From Polymorphobacter megasporae (GTDB lineage: Bacteria > Pseudomonadota > Alphaproteobacteria > Sphingomonadales > Sphingomonadaceae): a stretch of 64,000 nucleotides of DNA. A program made the translations under genes and the position numbers. Below are positions 29,160 through 37,407 of the stretch, piece by piece. The notes beneath the pieces were generated by a model, which made no database searches, was not told where the DNA came from, and saw only the letters and a list, made by a program, of their open reading frames with translations. The stretch is taken from NCBI RefSeq assembly GCF_018982885.2, contig NZ_CP081848.1, positions 2,914,001 to 2,978,000 of the forward strand, given 5' to 3'. Position 1 is the first letter of the stretch. Every line of letters starts with the position of its first letter.

Positions 29160-30743
29160 TCACATCCGGAACGTGCCGAAGCGCGTCTCGCCGATCGGTT
29201 CCTGCAGGCTCGCCGCGAGCGAAAGCGCGACCACCCGCCGCGTATCCGCCGGGTCGATCACGCCGTCGTCCCACAGCCGCGCGCTGGCATAATAAGGGTG
29301 GCCCTCGCGGTCGTAGCGCTCGCGGATCGGGGCCTTGAACGCGGCTTCGTCGGCGGCGTTGCGGAAGCCTCCGGTCTTGACCGTTGCCAGCACCGACGCC
29401 GCCTGCTCGCCGCCCATGACGCTGATCCGCGCGTTCGGCCACATCCACAGGAAGCGCGGCGAATATGCTCGGCCGCACATGCCGTAATTGCCCGCGCCGA
29501 AGCTGCCGCCGGTGATGACGGTGATCTTGGGGACGGCGGCGCAGGCGACCGCGGTGACCATCTTCGCACCGTGCTTGGCGATCCCCTCGTTCTCGTACTT
29601 GCGGCCGACCATGAAGCCCGAGATGTTCTGGAGGAACAGCAGCGGGACCTTTCGCTGGCAGCACAGTTCGATGAAATGCGCGCCCTTCTGCGCGCTTTCG
29701 GAGAACAGGATGCCGTTGTTGGCGACGATGCCGACCGGCATGCCCTCGATCGCGGCGAAGCCGGTAACAAGCGTTTCGCCGTACAGCTTCTTGAACTCGT
29801 CCAACTGGCTGTGATCGACGATCCGCGCGATGATCTCACGCGCGTCCTGCGGCTGGCGGGTGTCGGTCGGGATGAGGGCGTGGAGATCGCTCGCGGGATA
29901 GCGCGGTGCCGCAGGCGTGCGGGCCTGTGCGGGTATTGGTGCGCGCAGCGTCGCGACGATATTCCGGGCGAGTTCGAGCGCATGCGCGTCGTCGTCGGCG
30001 AGGTGATCGACGACCCCCGACAGCCGGGCATGGACGTCGCCACCGCCGAGATCCTCGGCGGTGACCTCCTCGCCGGTCGCCGCCTTGACCAGCGGCGGCC
30101 CGGCGAGAAAAATCGTCCCCTGGCCGCGGACGATGATGCTTTCGTCGGACATCGCGGGGACATACGCGCCGCCAGCAGTGCAGCTGCCCATGACGACCGC
30201 AATCTGGCCAATGCCTTGCGCGCTCATGTTCGCCTGGTTGAAGAAGATGCGGCCAAAATGCTCGCGGTCGGGGAACACCTCGTCCTGCCGCGGCAGGTTC
30301 GCGCCACCGCTGTCGACGAGGTAGATGCACGGCAGCTTGTTCTGCGCCGCGATCTCCTGCGCGCGGAGGTGTTTCTTGACGGTCAGCGGGTAGTAGCTGC
30401 CGCCCTTCACCGTCGGATCGTTCGCCACGACGACACACAGCCGCCCCGAGACCTGCCCGACCCCGGCGATCATTCCCGCCGCCGGAACCTCGTCGTCATA
30501 GACCGCATGCGCGGCAAGCTGGCCGATCTCGAGGAAGGCAGTGCCAGGATCAAGCAAGCGTTCAACCCGTTGGCGCGGCAGCAATTTCCCGCGTGCGACA
30601 TGACGCTCGCGCGATGCCGCCGGGCCGCCTTGGGCGATCGTCGCGACAAGTTCGCCGAGACCGGCGACAAGATCGCCCATCGCGCTCGCATTGCGCCGCG
30701 TCTCGGCGTTGGCGGGGAGGGGCGTACCGATGCGATTGGGCAT
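29160..30743 (-). CDS. mccB/liuB: Methylcrotonyl-CoA carboxylase, carboxyltransferase beta subunit
   Basis: The protein has 527 aa from the ATG at 30743. It has two crotonase-like carboxyltransferase halves with [24 protein letters not shown] and [18 protein letters not shown], both characteristic of MCC beta. It transfers carboxyl from biotin to 3-methylcrotonyl-CoA. It is the first gene of the leftward leucine unit. The isovaleryl-CoA dehydrogenase (liuA) and HMG-CoA lyase (liuE) expected in a full cluster are not in this window. The promoter elements place the transcription start at the A of the ATG. Confidence 0.93.
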   Translation of the reverse strand: MPNRIGTPLPANAETRRNASAMGDLVAGLGELVATIAQGGPAASRERHVARGKLLPRQRVERLLDPGTAFLEIGQLAAHAVYDDEVPAAGMIAGVGQVSGRLCVVVANDPTVKGGSYYPLTVKKHLRAQEIAAQNKLPCIYLVDSGGANLPRQDEVFPDREHFGRIFFNQANMSAQGIGQIAVVMGSCTAGGAYVPAMSDESIIVRGQGTIFLAGPPLVKAATGEEVTAEDLGGGDVHARLSGVVDHLADDDAHALELARNIVATLRAPIPAQARTPAAPRYPASDLHALIPTDTRQPQDAREIIARIVDHSQLDEFKKLYGETLVTGFAAIEGMPVGIVANNGILFSESAQKGAHFIELCCQRKVPLLFLQNISGFMVGRKYENEGIAKHGAKMVTAVACAAVPKITVITGGSFGAGNYGMCGRAYSPRFLWMWPNARISVMGGEQAASVLATVKTGGFRNAADEAAFKAPIRERYDREGHPYYASARLWDDGVIDPADTRRVVALSLAASLQEPIGETRFGTFRM

Positions 30744-30749
30744 GGCGAG

Positions 30750-30778
30750 GGTATAGGCGGCGTGACCCGATGGCTCAA
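30750..30778 (-). promoter_or_regulatory. Candidate promoter of the MCC operon, predicted leaderless
   Basis: Read on the minus strand, the -35 element TTGAGC (30773-30778) and the -10 element TATACC (30750-30755) have a 17-base spacer. Only 6 bases (30744-30749) separate the -10 from the ATG. Transcription is then expected to begin at or next to the start codon, giving a leaderless mRNA. There is no Shine-Dalgarno sequence, which agrees. Confidence 0.55.
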
Positions 30779-30794
30779 CCCTGTGCGCTTGTCT

Positions 30795-30809
30795 TACCCC
30801 CCGGGGGTA
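30795..30809. promoter_or_regulatory. CsoR-type operator
   Basis: TACCCCC-C-GGGGGTA is a perfect 7-bp inverted repeat around one central C. It has the C-run/G-run dyad form of operators bound by CsoR/RcnR-family repressors. It ends 15 bases before the CsoR-family start codon. A -35-like TTGTCT (30789-30794) abuts it, so binding would block the promoter. It also lies about 16 bases beyond the -35 of the divergent MCC promoter. Confidence 0.7.
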
Positions 30810-30823
30810 TGTAGGGGCCGGAC

Positions 30824-31099
30824 ATGGTCCCCGATACCCAGACAAAGTTGCTCAATCGCCTCCGCCGGATCGAGGGGCAGGTGCGCGGCATTGCCGGCAT
30901 GGTCGAGGCCGATCGCTATTGCATCGATGTCCTGACGCAGTTGCAGGCGGTGCGCGCTGCCTTGGCCAAAGTCGAGAGCGAGATGCTGAAGAGCCATCTC
31001 GGCCATTGCATCGAGGGGGCCATTGCCAGCGGCAACGCCGCCGACCAGCGCGCGAAGGCTGCAGAACTTGTGATGTTGCTCGAGCGGAGTGCCCGATGA
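30824..31099 (+). CDS. CsoR/RcnR-family metal-sensing transcriptional repressor
   Basis: The protein has 91 aa and is an all-helical DUF156 protein. Near the N-terminus is [18 protein letters not shown]. The metal-ligand positions are visible: Cys in RYCIDVL, His in KSHLGHC and the following Cys. This Cys-His-Cys pattern fits Cu(I)-sensing CsoR better than nickel-sensing RcnR. It likely represses its own operon through the dyad just upstream and releases it when copper binds. The stop overlaps the start of the Met/His-rich outer-membrane protein gene as ATGA. Confidence 0.9.
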   Translation: MVPDTQTKLLNRLRRIEGQVRGIAGMVEADRYCIDVLTQLQAVRAALAKVESEMLKSHLGHCIEGAIASGNAADQRAKAAELVMLLERSAR

Positions 31100-32457
31100 G
31101 ATTGTCTTTGCTTGGCCTCGCCCTGATCGCGGCACCTGCTTTGGCGCAGGATATGCCCGGGATGGCGATGCCATCGGCCAGTGCGCCCGCGGAAGCGCAT
31201 GACATGGCGGGAATGGACAGCGGCCACGGCGACGCGATGGCCGGGATGGACATGGGCCATGGCGGCCACGTGCATATGATGAAGGGGGCCTATGGTCCCT
31301 ATCCCGGCACGCGTGAGGCGTCGGGGACGAGCTGGCAGCCCGATAGCTCGGTGCATGAGGGATTGCATCTAAGCAGCGGCGGCTGGGCGTTCATGCTCCA
31401 CGGAACGCTCGTCGGGGCATACACCGATCAGTCGGGGCGGCGCGGCGACGACAAGGCGTTCCTCGCCGGGCACATCATGGGCATGGCGTCGCGCGACCTG
31501 TCCGACCGCGATCACATTCAGTTCCGCCTCGCGGTCTCGCCCGATCCGTTCATGGGGCCGCAGGGCTATCCGCTGCTGCTCGCGAGCGGCGAGACCGCCG
31601 ACGGACGCACCCAGTTGATCGACCGCCAGCACCCGCACGACCTGTTCAGCGAGGTGTCGGTGTCGCTGTCGCACCGGCTGTCCGGCGACGCGAGCGTGTT
31701 CGTCTATGCCGGCCTGCCCGGTGAACCGGCGTTCGGCCCGCCCGCCTATATCCACCGCGCGTCGATCATGGACGATCCCGAAGCGCCGATCAGCCACCAT
31801 TGGCTCGACAGCACCCACGTCAGCGAGGGGGTCGTCACGGTTGGGGCGACGTGGAACGGGGTCAAGGTCGAGGCCTCGCGCTTCCGCGGGCGCGAGCCCG
31901 ACCAGAACCGCTACGACATCGAAACCCCCAACCTCGATTCGACTGCGGTCCGGGTCGGCTGGAACCCGGTGCCCCAGCTGTCGCTGCAGGCGTCGTTCGC
32001 CCATCAGAAAAGCCCCGAGCAATTGTCGCCGAACGAGGACCTCGAGCGCTGGTCGGCGAGCGCGATCCATACCAAGCCGTTCGGAGACGGCGGTTACTGG
32101 GCGACGACGGTGGCATGGGGACGGCGCATCGTCCTCGAAGGCGGGCACCGCGAGGACCCGCTCGACGCGTTCATCCTCGAAAGCACGGTCCATCTCGACC
32201 CGCGCTGGACGCTGTTCGCCCGCGCCGAACGCATCGATAATAACGAACTCTTGCCCGCGCCGGGCGCGCAGCAGGGGCCGACATTTACCGTCGGCAAAGT
32301 CTCGGGCGGCGCGATCCGCGACTTCCAGGTGGCGGCGCATCTCAAGTTCGGCGTTGGGGCACTGGTTTCGCGCAGCCTGACCCCGGGTGGGCTGGACCCC
32401 GCTTACGGGGGGGACCAGACGAGCGGGATGGGTTTTGTGCGGCTCAAGCTGGACTGA
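31096..32457 (+). CDS. Met/His-rich outer-membrane beta-barrel protein, probable copper-response protein
   Basis: The protein has 453 aa from the ATG at 31096 (ATGA overlap with csoR). The signal peptide is [17 protein letters not shown]. The mature N-terminus (about residues 19-65) is packed with Met, His, Asp and Gly, including MPGMAMP, MAGMDSGHGDAMAGMDMGHG and GHVHMM, as in periplasmic copper-binding proteins. The remainder has alternating hydrophobic strands and ends VRLKLD, consistent with a beta barrel. I do not recognise a named family. Translational coupling to CsoR argues for a role in copper binding, export or tolerance; the barrel assignment is inference. Confidence 0.75.
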   Translation: MRLSLLGLALIAAPALAQDMPGMAMPSASAPAEAHDMAGMDSGHGDAMAGMDMGHGGHVHMMKGAYGPYPGTREASGTSWQPDSSVHEGLHLSSGGWAFMLHGTLVGAYTDQSGRRGDDKAFLAGHIMGMASRDLSDRDHIQFRLAVSPDPFMGPQGYPLLLASGETADGRTQLIDRQHPHDLFSEVSVSLSHRLSGDASVFVYAGLPGEPAFGPPAYIHRASIMDDPEAPISHHWLDSTHVSEGVVTVGATWNGVKVEASRFRGREPDQNRYDIETPNLDSTAVRVGWNPVPQLSLQASFAHQKSPEQLSPNEDLERWSASAIHTKPFGDGGYWATTVAWGRRIVLEGGHREDPLDAFILESTVHLDPRWTLFARAERIDNNELLPAPGAQQGPTFTVGKVSGGAIRDFQVAAHLKFGVGALVSRSLTPGGLDPAYGGDQTSGMGFVRLKLD

Positions 32458-32460
32458 CCT

Positions 32461-32610
32461 AACTCCTCCCTCGCGCTTGCGGGGGAGGGGGACCGCGCCG
32501 CTTCAGGCGTGGTGGAGGGGGCTTTCCGGGCGGAACTCTCGTTGCGGAGCGCCCCCTCCACCATAGCAAGAGCGATCGTCCCCCTCCCCCGCAAGGGCGA
32601 GGGAGGAGTT
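32461..32610. repeat. 150-bp nested inverted repeat (palindromic intergenic element)
   Basis: The outer arms 32461-32493 and 32578-32610 are 33-base inverted copies with one mismatch (AACTCCTCCCTCG...GGGGGAC). Inside them, GGTGGAGGGGGC (32511-32522) and GCCCCCTCCACC (32551-32562) form a second, perfect 12-bp inverted pair. The whole could fold into one long cruciform or RNA hairpin. It starts 3 bases after the stop of the outer-membrane protein gene and may terminate that transcript. Its form suggests a dispersed chromosomal palindrome family; no other full copy is seen in the window. Confidence 0.8.
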
Positions 32611-32834
32611 AGAAGGCGCTGTCCTATACGCCCGATAATGTGATTGGGTCGGGCTATGAACCCGTGCCCTCAACCCGATAGATACGCCCCAGCAATCGCG
32701 CAAGCAGTCGCGCGGAAGGTGCATTTCACTCCGACGTGGCGTCAGGTTCGTCAACTTCCAGCAAACGGCACGACGAAAACCACCGTCTTTTGTGTGAACT
32801 TATTCTGAACTTAGCGTTGGATTCGCTCGTCGCC
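32611..32834. other. Non-coding remainder of the 458-base gap upstream of rpmE
   Basis: No gene is supported here. The segment is less GC-rich than its surroundings. It contains a direct repeat TGAACTTA at 32795-32802 and 32806-32813 (11-base period), just upstream of the rpmE promoter. An open frame of 136 codons that would include rpmE extends through it but has no family similarity before the L31 start. Confidence 0.4.
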
Positions 32835-32863
32835 TTGCCTCCAACGCCCGCTTCGCCTATAGT
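32814..32863 (+). promoter_or_regulatory. rpmE promoter with an overlapping inverted repeat
   Basis: The -35 element TTGCCT (32835-32840), a 17-base spacer and the -10 element TATAGT (32858-32863) form a good sigma70-type promoter. A perfect 8-bp inverted repeat, GCGTTGGA (32814-32821) and TCCAACGC (32840-32847), straddles the -35 and could be a regulator site. Transcription should start near 32870, leaving a leader of about 46 bases. Confidence 0.55.
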
Positions 32864-32878
32864 GCCGCCTCCATTTCG

Positions 32879-32896
32879 GGCTGGTCGGAACCAGCC
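32879..32896 (+). promoter_or_regulatory. Hairpin in the rpmE 5' leader, possible L31 autoregulatory element
   Basis: GGCTGGT-CGGA-ACCAGCC is a perfect 7-bp stem with a 4-base loop. It is located in the predicted leader, 19 bases before the L31 start. Ribosomal-protein leaders for L31 are known in other bacterial groups, so this is a candidate binding site for L31. The evidence is position and symmetry only. Confidence 0.35.
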
Positions 32897-32915
32897 GCAC
32901 AGCCAAGGAACGACC

Positions 32916-33146
32916 ATGAAGCCCGGCATCCACCCCGACTACCACATGATCAACATCACGATGACCGACGGGACGAAGTTTCAGACGCGGTCGACGTGGG
33001 GCAAGGAGGGCGACACGATGTCGCTCGATATCGATCCGACGTCGCACCCGGCGTGGATCGGCGGCGCGGGCAAGATGCTCGACGCTGGCGGCCAGGTCGC
33101 GCGCTTCAACAAGCGCTTCTCCGGCTTCGGGCTCGGCAAGAAGTAA
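32916..33146 (+). CDS. rpmE: 50S ribosomal protein L31
   Basis: The protein has 76 aa and matches the alphaproteobacterial L31 pattern: [19 protein letters not shown], then [20 protein letters not shown] and the C-terminal [13 protein letters not shown]. It lacks the CxxC zinc pairs of zinc-type L31, as is usual in this class. AAGGA precedes the ATG at a normal distance. It converges with the acyl-CoA ligase gene, with a 9-base gap. Confidence 0.95.
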   Translation: MKPGIHPDYHMINITMTDGTKFQTRSTWGKEGDTMSLDIDPTSHPAWIGGAGKMLDAGGQVARFNKRFSGFGLGKK

Positions 33147-33155
33147 TTTCGGGAT

Positions 33156-34727
33156 CTACGCCGCCGCGAACGCGCTCGCGGCGGCGGCCATCTCCTTTGC
33201 CCGCGCGTAATCGGCCTTGCCGTTGGGCGCACGCGGGACATTAGCAACGTGGAAGACCTGCTTTGGCGCCTTATACGGTGCCAGATGGGTTCTTACATAG
33301 GCGATAAGGTCAGCTGGGGCCACCGCTGACCCGGCGACGACGGCGGTCACCGCCTGTCCCCATTTTGCGTCGGCGACCCCGAATACGAGGGCATCGTCGA
33401 CCCCCGGATGCGTCTTGAGCGCCTCCTCGACCTCTTCCGGGAAAACCTTCTCACCGCCGGTATTGATGCAGTGGCTGCCGCGTCCGAGCAGGACGATCGA
33501 GCCGTCGGGGTCGACCGTCGCCCAGTCACCCGCGATCGAATAGGTCTTGCCGCCGATGTCGACGAAGGTCGCCGCCGACTTGGCCGGGTCCTTGTAATAG
33601 CCCCGCGGGTTGAGCCCGCCGCGCGCCAGTCGCCCGGTGATGCCCGACCCCGGCGCGACCGGCTGCATATCCTCGTCGAGCACCAGCGTCTCGACGCCCT
33701 GGGTAAAGCGGGTCGGCTCGCCGGCGGTCGCGGCGGTCTGGATCGCGACGCCGATGCCGAGGCTTTCGGACGAGCTCAACGCATCGAGCAGCATCATCTC
33801 GGGATTGTGGCGGAGTAGCCCGGCCTTGACCTCAGGCGACCACATCGTGCCCGACGACAGCATCGTCCGCAGCGAGGCGATGCTCCCCCCGCCGTGATCG
33901 AGCGCGGCGAGCAATGGCCGGGCGAAGGCATCGCCGACGACCGCGGCATAGTCGGGCGAATGCGCCGCGCACGCCGCGAGCGCCTCGAGCGGGCTGTAGC
34001 CCGGGGAGGGGAGGGTGACGACGCACCCACCCCGGGCGAGCGTGCTGAGCGTCGCGAGATAGCCGGTGCCGTGCATCTGCGGCGGCAGGACGAGCGCGCG
34101 GTTGCGGCCGTGTCCGGCGGTGATGTTGGCGAGCAGTTCGTCGAGCCCCGACAGCGGCGCGCCGCCGATCGCCGCGCCGCCGCCCATCAGCAGCCACAGG
34201 TCGGACTGCGCCCACATCACACCCTTGGGCGACCCCGTCGTGCCGCCGGTGTAGATGAACAGCAGGTCGTTCGGGTCGAAATCCTGCAGCGGGGCGGCGG
34301 CACCGCTATTCGCCAGCGCATCGAACGCGGCCCCGGTCTCGACGACGAGCTTTAGCTTCGGCAGACGCGGGCGCAGCGCGGCGATGGTCTCGGCGAACTC
34401 GGGGTCGTGGACCAGCACTGCGGCGTCGCTATTGTCGAGGATGTAGAACAGCTCCTCGCCGGTGTAGCGGTAGTTGACGTTGACATGGACCAGCCGCGCC
34501 TTGAACCCGGCGACGCTCGTCTCGCTATACGCCGGGCCGTTGCGCATCAGGTGGGCGAGCTTGTCGCCAGGGACCGCTCCGGCAGCGACAAAGGCGGCGG
34601 CGAGGGCATCGGTGCGCCGGTCGAAGTCGCCCCACGTCGTCACCGCGTCGCCGTGGATCAACGCGGCGTCGCCAGGCGGCACGACCTTGCCGACAGCGGT
34701 GAAGACCTTGCCGAAGCTCCAGCTCAT
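33156..34727 (-). CDS. AMP-forming acyl-CoA synthetase
   Basis: The protein has 523 aa. The ATG at 34727 is supported by GGGGGAG upstream. AMP-binding motifs are YTGGTTGSPKGVMW (about residue 175), GRGSHCINTGGEKVFPEEVEEAL (adenylate and hinge) and the C-terminal catalytic Lys in PNGKADYARAK. It activates a carboxylic acid to its CoA thioester; chain length or aromatic specificity cannot be told. It is divergent from a quinone-oxidoreductase-like gene. The frame continues far upstream of 34727 but that part opposes real genes and is rejected. Confidence 0.9.
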   Translation of the reverse strand: MSWSFGKVFTAVGKVVPPGDAALIHGDAVTTWGDFDRRTDALAAAFVAAGAVPGDKLAHLMRNGPAYSETSVAGFKARLVHVNVNYRYTGEELFYILDNSDAAVLVHDPEFAETIAALRPRLPKLKLVVETGAAFDALANSGAAAPLQDFDPNDLLFIYTGGTTGSPKGVMWAQSDLWLLMGGGAAIGGAPLSGLDELLANITAGHGRNRALVLPPQMHGTGYLATLSTLARGGCVVTLPSPGYSPLEALAACAAHSPDYAAVVGDAFARPLLAALDHGGGSIASLRTMLSSGTMWSPEVKAGLLRHNPEMMLLDALSSSESLGIGVAIQTAATAGEPTRFTQGVETLVLDEDMQPVAPGSGITGRLARGGLNPRGYYKDPAKSAATFVDIGGKTYSIAGDWATVDPDGSIVLLGRGSHCINTGGEKVFPEEVEEALKTHPGVDDALVFGVADAKWGQAVTAVVAGSAVAPADLIAYVRTHLAPYKAPKQVFHVANVPRAPNGKADYARAKEMAAAASAFAAA

Positions 34728-34811
34728 CGTCGATCTCCCCCGCGCTTTTGCCGCAGCTTGACACACGACGGGCTGGCCCGCCAATCCCAATGCGGGCGGA
34801 GGGCGAAGACG

Positions 34812-35768
34812 ATGCGCGCGATGGTCTGTCATCATCTGAGCCGCGACCGGTCGGGGCTGATCTTCGAGCGCGACTGGGCCGAAGCGCCGCCGCCGGGAGC
34901 GGGCGAGGTGACGGTGGCGATGGCGTGCGCCGCGCTCAACTATCCCGACGTGCTGATGCTGTCGGGCGGCTACCAGTTCGCGCCGCCGCTGCCGTTCGTG
35001 CCCGGAGTCGAGGGGTCTGGGACGATCATCGCTGTCGGCGAGGGGGTCGATCCATCGGCGATCGGACGTGCGGTCATTGTCGGCGCGCGCTTCGGTTGCC
35101 TCGCCGAACGGCTGACGCTGCCGCTTGCGGCGACCCGGGTTATTCCGCCGGGAATGAGCCACGCGGCGGCGGCGGCCTTCACCGTCGCCGCGCTGACCGC
35201 GTATGTCGGGCTGGTCCGGCGCGGGCGTCTGGCCCCTGGCGAGCGTGTCGCGGTCGCGGGAGCGGGAGGCGGGACCGGGCTCGCGGCGATCGGCGTCGCC
35301 AAGGCGCTCGGCGCGAGCGTCGTCGCGCTGGCCTCGGACCACGCCAAGCTGACGGCGGCGCGTGATGCGGGGGCGGACGAGTGTATCCTCGTCGAACGAT
35401 CGGCTGAGGTGCCCGCGCTGCCACCGGTCGACGTCGTCTTCGACCCCGTCGGCGGGCGGCTGACCGTGCCGCTGCTCGCCTCGCTCCGGCGCGGCGGGCG
35501 TTATCTCATCATCGGCTTTGTCGGCGGGATCGCCGAGGTCGCGTTCGATCGGCTTGGAGAGATCGAGGTCATCGGCGTCCGCGCCGGCGAATACGCCCGG
35601 CGCGATCCGGCTCGGGGAGCGGCGAACCTCGTGGCGATCGATGCGCTCGCGGCGGCCGGTCTCGCGCCGCGCATCGGGCTGCGTGTTCAACTGGCCGAAG
35701 CGGCAGCGGCCTTCGCAGCGATGGCCGACGGGACGCTCGTCGGCAAGGCGGTAATCGACTGCGCTTAG
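34812..35768 (+). CDS. Zinc-free medium-chain dehydrogenase, NADPH:quinone oxidoreductase-like
   Basis: The protein has 318 aa from the ATG at 34812. It has a GroES-like N-terminal domain (ALNYPDVLMLSGGYQ, FVPGVEGSGTI) and a Rossmann domain with GAGGGTGLAAIGVAKALG. The structural and catalytic zinc cysteines of alcohol dehydrogenases are absent, which fits the QOR/enoyl reductase branch. A TTGACA at 34758-34763 could be its -35 element, but no convincing -10 follows. Its stop overlaps that of tspO by 4 bases (convergent). Its pairing with the divergent acyl-CoA ligase suggests fatty-acid or aromatic acid metabolism. Confidence 0.87.
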   Translation: MRAMVCHHLSRDRSGLIFERDWAEAPPPGAGEVTVAMACAALNYPDVLMLSGGYQFAPPLPFVPGVEGSGTIIAVGEGVDPSAIGRAVIVGARFGCLAERLTLPLAATRVIPPGMSHAAAAAFTVAALTAYVGLVRRGRLAPGERVAVAGAGGGTGLAAIGVAKALGASVVALASDHAKLTAARDAGADECILVERSAEVPALPPVDVVFDPVGGRLTVPLLASLRRGGRYLIIGFVGGIAEVAFDRLGEIEVIGVRAGEYARRDPARGAANLVAIDALAAAGLAPRIGLRVQLAEAAAAFAAMADGTLVGKAVIDCA

Positions 35769-36241
35769 GCGCGGCCGAACGGGCGATTGAGGCGGACGAT
35801 CGCGGCGTTGAGGCACGCGGCGAAACTGACCCAGATGAAATACGGCACGATCAGCCAGCTTGCGAGGACGGAGTACGGCCTTAGCCCGATCAGCAGCGCG
35901 ACGAGCGACGCCCACAGGAACACGACCTCGACGATCGCCCAATCGGGCCGCCGCAGCTTGAAGAACAGCGGACTCCACAGGAAATGGCAGACCGCGTTGA
36001 CCCCGAAGAGGATCAACACCGCCGTCCGCCCGGCGTCGTCGGCCGCGCCGCGCCACGCGAGGACACCCGCCCACGCCCAGAGCCCGAGGATGATCGTCCA
36101 AGCCGGACCGAACGCCCAATTGGGCGGGTTCCACGCGGGCTTGCGGAGGCTTGCATACCATGCGCCGACGGGGGTCAGCAGCGCGCCGCCAAATGCGAGG
36201 AATACCGCGGCACCGGCGGCGACATAGACTTCAGTGGACAT
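35765..36241 (-). CDS. tspO: TspO/MBR (tryptophan-rich sensory) membrane protein
   Basis: The protein has 158 aa and five predicted transmembrane helices. The family motif WNPPNWAFGPAWTIILGLWAWAG is followed by NAVCHFLWSPLFFKLRRPDWA, and the tryptophan richness is clear. Bacterial TspO binds porphyrins and has been linked to oxygen- and stress-dependent regulation. It stands alone on its strand, 132 bases from the divergent beta-helix protein gene. Confidence 0.93.
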   Translation of the reverse strand: MSTEVYVAAGAAVFLAFGGALLTPVGAWYASLRKPAWNPPNWAFGPAWTIILGLWAWAGVLAWRGAADDAGRTAVLILFGVNAVCHFLWSPLFFKLRRPDWAIVEVVFLWASLVALLIGLRPYSVLASWLIVPYFIWVSFAACLNAAIVRLNRPFGRA

Positions 36242-36373
36242 GCGACTGGTCTCGACTGTGACGGTACGGTCGTCAACGCCCGAGGCCTAAAGTTCTCACC
36301 GTCGCGCCCGATAATCTCTTCGAGCCGCGCTTCCCGGCGGCTCGGTATCGTGTTGCTTGACCGGAGTATGACC

Positions 36374-37222
36374 ATGATTCTGCTTGCGCTGGCCCTATTG
36401 GCCGCGACCCCGACCACTTTGAGCGGTGTCCTCGCCGCCGCCAAGCCCGGCGACGTTATCAAGCTCGTTCCTGGTAACTACCCGCTCATCACAATCAAGG
36501 CACGCAGCTGGGCTCCGGCGATTACGATCGATGCGAGCGGATCGAACGTCGTCGGTGTCGCGATCGTTGGATCGACCGGCGTCAGCTGGGTCGGCGGCGA
36601 CATGGCGGGCACCGTCGTCGCCGCGGGGGTCGCCGGCGGTTACGGTTTTACCGCCAACGCGAGCAGCGCCAACATCAGCGTCTCGGGGGTCCACTTCAGC
36701 GACTTCCGCACCGGCGTCGGCTACAACCTCGTCAACGGCGGCAAGATCGCCGGAAACTGGTTTACCCGGATGAGTGCCGACGGGATCGACGTCGCTTTGG
36801 CGCGCAATATCGTCATCGACCGCAACGCCTGCACCGAGTTCAAGCCGGGACCGGCAGCGCATCCCGACTGCATCCAATTATGGTCGCGTCCCAATGTCGC
36901 GCCGGTCGCCGATATCACAATCACCAACAACAGCGCGGTCGGCGAGATGCAGGGGATCAGCCTGTTCAACCATGTTCGCGATGGCGTCGACGACGGCGGC
37001 TTCGACCGCGTCACGATCCGCGGCAATACCGTTCTCAACACGTTCGGCAACGGCCTCGCGGTCTATGACTGCCGGGGCTGCACCGTCCGCGACAACGACG
37101 TCAATTCGCTGCCCAATTATTGGCACCGCGCCCAGCTTATCGTCAAAGGCGGGTCGGTGATGCAGTGCGGCAACCGGGTGCCGATGACCGGGCAGGGGAC
37201 GCCGGCCTGCACGTCATCCTGA
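36374..37222 (+). CDS. Right-handed parallel beta-helix protein (polysaccharide-lyase-like), probably exported
   Basis: The protein has 282 aa. The ATG at 36374 is preferred over that at 36368 because GGAG (36363-36366) is 7 bases upstream of it. The N-terminus MILLALALLAATPTTLSG is a short signal-like stretch. The body has the repeated pattern of parallel beta-helix coils, such as SGVHFSDFRTGVGY, NKIAGNWFTRMSADGIDVA-like and VTIRGNTVLNTFGNGLAVYD segments. Such proteins bind or cleave polysaccharides. No lyase catalytic triad can be assigned by eye, so enzymatic activity is unproven. Confidence 0.7.
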   Translation: MILLALALLAATPTTLSGVLAAAKPGDVIKLVPGNYPLITIKARSWAPAITIDASGSNVVGVAIVGSTGVSWVGGDMAGTVVAAGVAGGYGFTANASSANISVSGVHFSDFRTGVGYNLVNGGKIAGNWFTRMSADGIDVALARNIVIDRNACTEFKPGPAAHPDCIQLWSRPNVAPVADITITNNSAVGEMQGISLFNHVRDGVDDGGFDRVTIRGNTVLNTFGNGLAVYDCRGCTVRDNDVNSLPNYWHRAQLIVKGGSVMQCGNRVPMTGQGTPACTSS

Positions 37223-37243
37223 GGGACGATAGTCGCCGCGGGC

Positions 37244-37333
37244 TGGAGGATAGGGTGGGATTCGAACCCACGGTGAGCTTCCACCCACGGCGGTTTTCAA
37301 GACCGCTGCCTTAAACCACTCGGCCACCTATCC
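37244..37333 (-). tRNA. tRNA-Ser (anticodon UGA)
   Basis: On the minus strand the 5' acceptor GGATAGG pairs fully with CCTATCC, followed by discriminator T and an encoded CCA (37244-37246). The anticodon loop reads CTTGAAA (anticodon TGA) on a GCGGT/ACCGC stem. A long variable arm typical of class-II tRNAs is present, and the T arm is GTGGG-TTCGAAT-CCCAC. The total of 90 bases including CCA fits tRNA-Ser. Confidence 0.96.
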
Positions 37334-37407
37334 TCGCGCGCGAAACCGCTTCTGGCCATATCCTCCGGCGGTTGCAACCCGTCCGCCGCCGGGGCATTGG
37401 ACGCCGG

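Noticed and set aside
34728-36161. Upstream extension of the acyl-CoA synthetase to a 1001-residue protein
   Set aside because: The extension is antisense to the quinone oxidoreductase and overlaps tspO; family similarity begins at the ATG 34727 with a good Shine-Dalgarno sequence.
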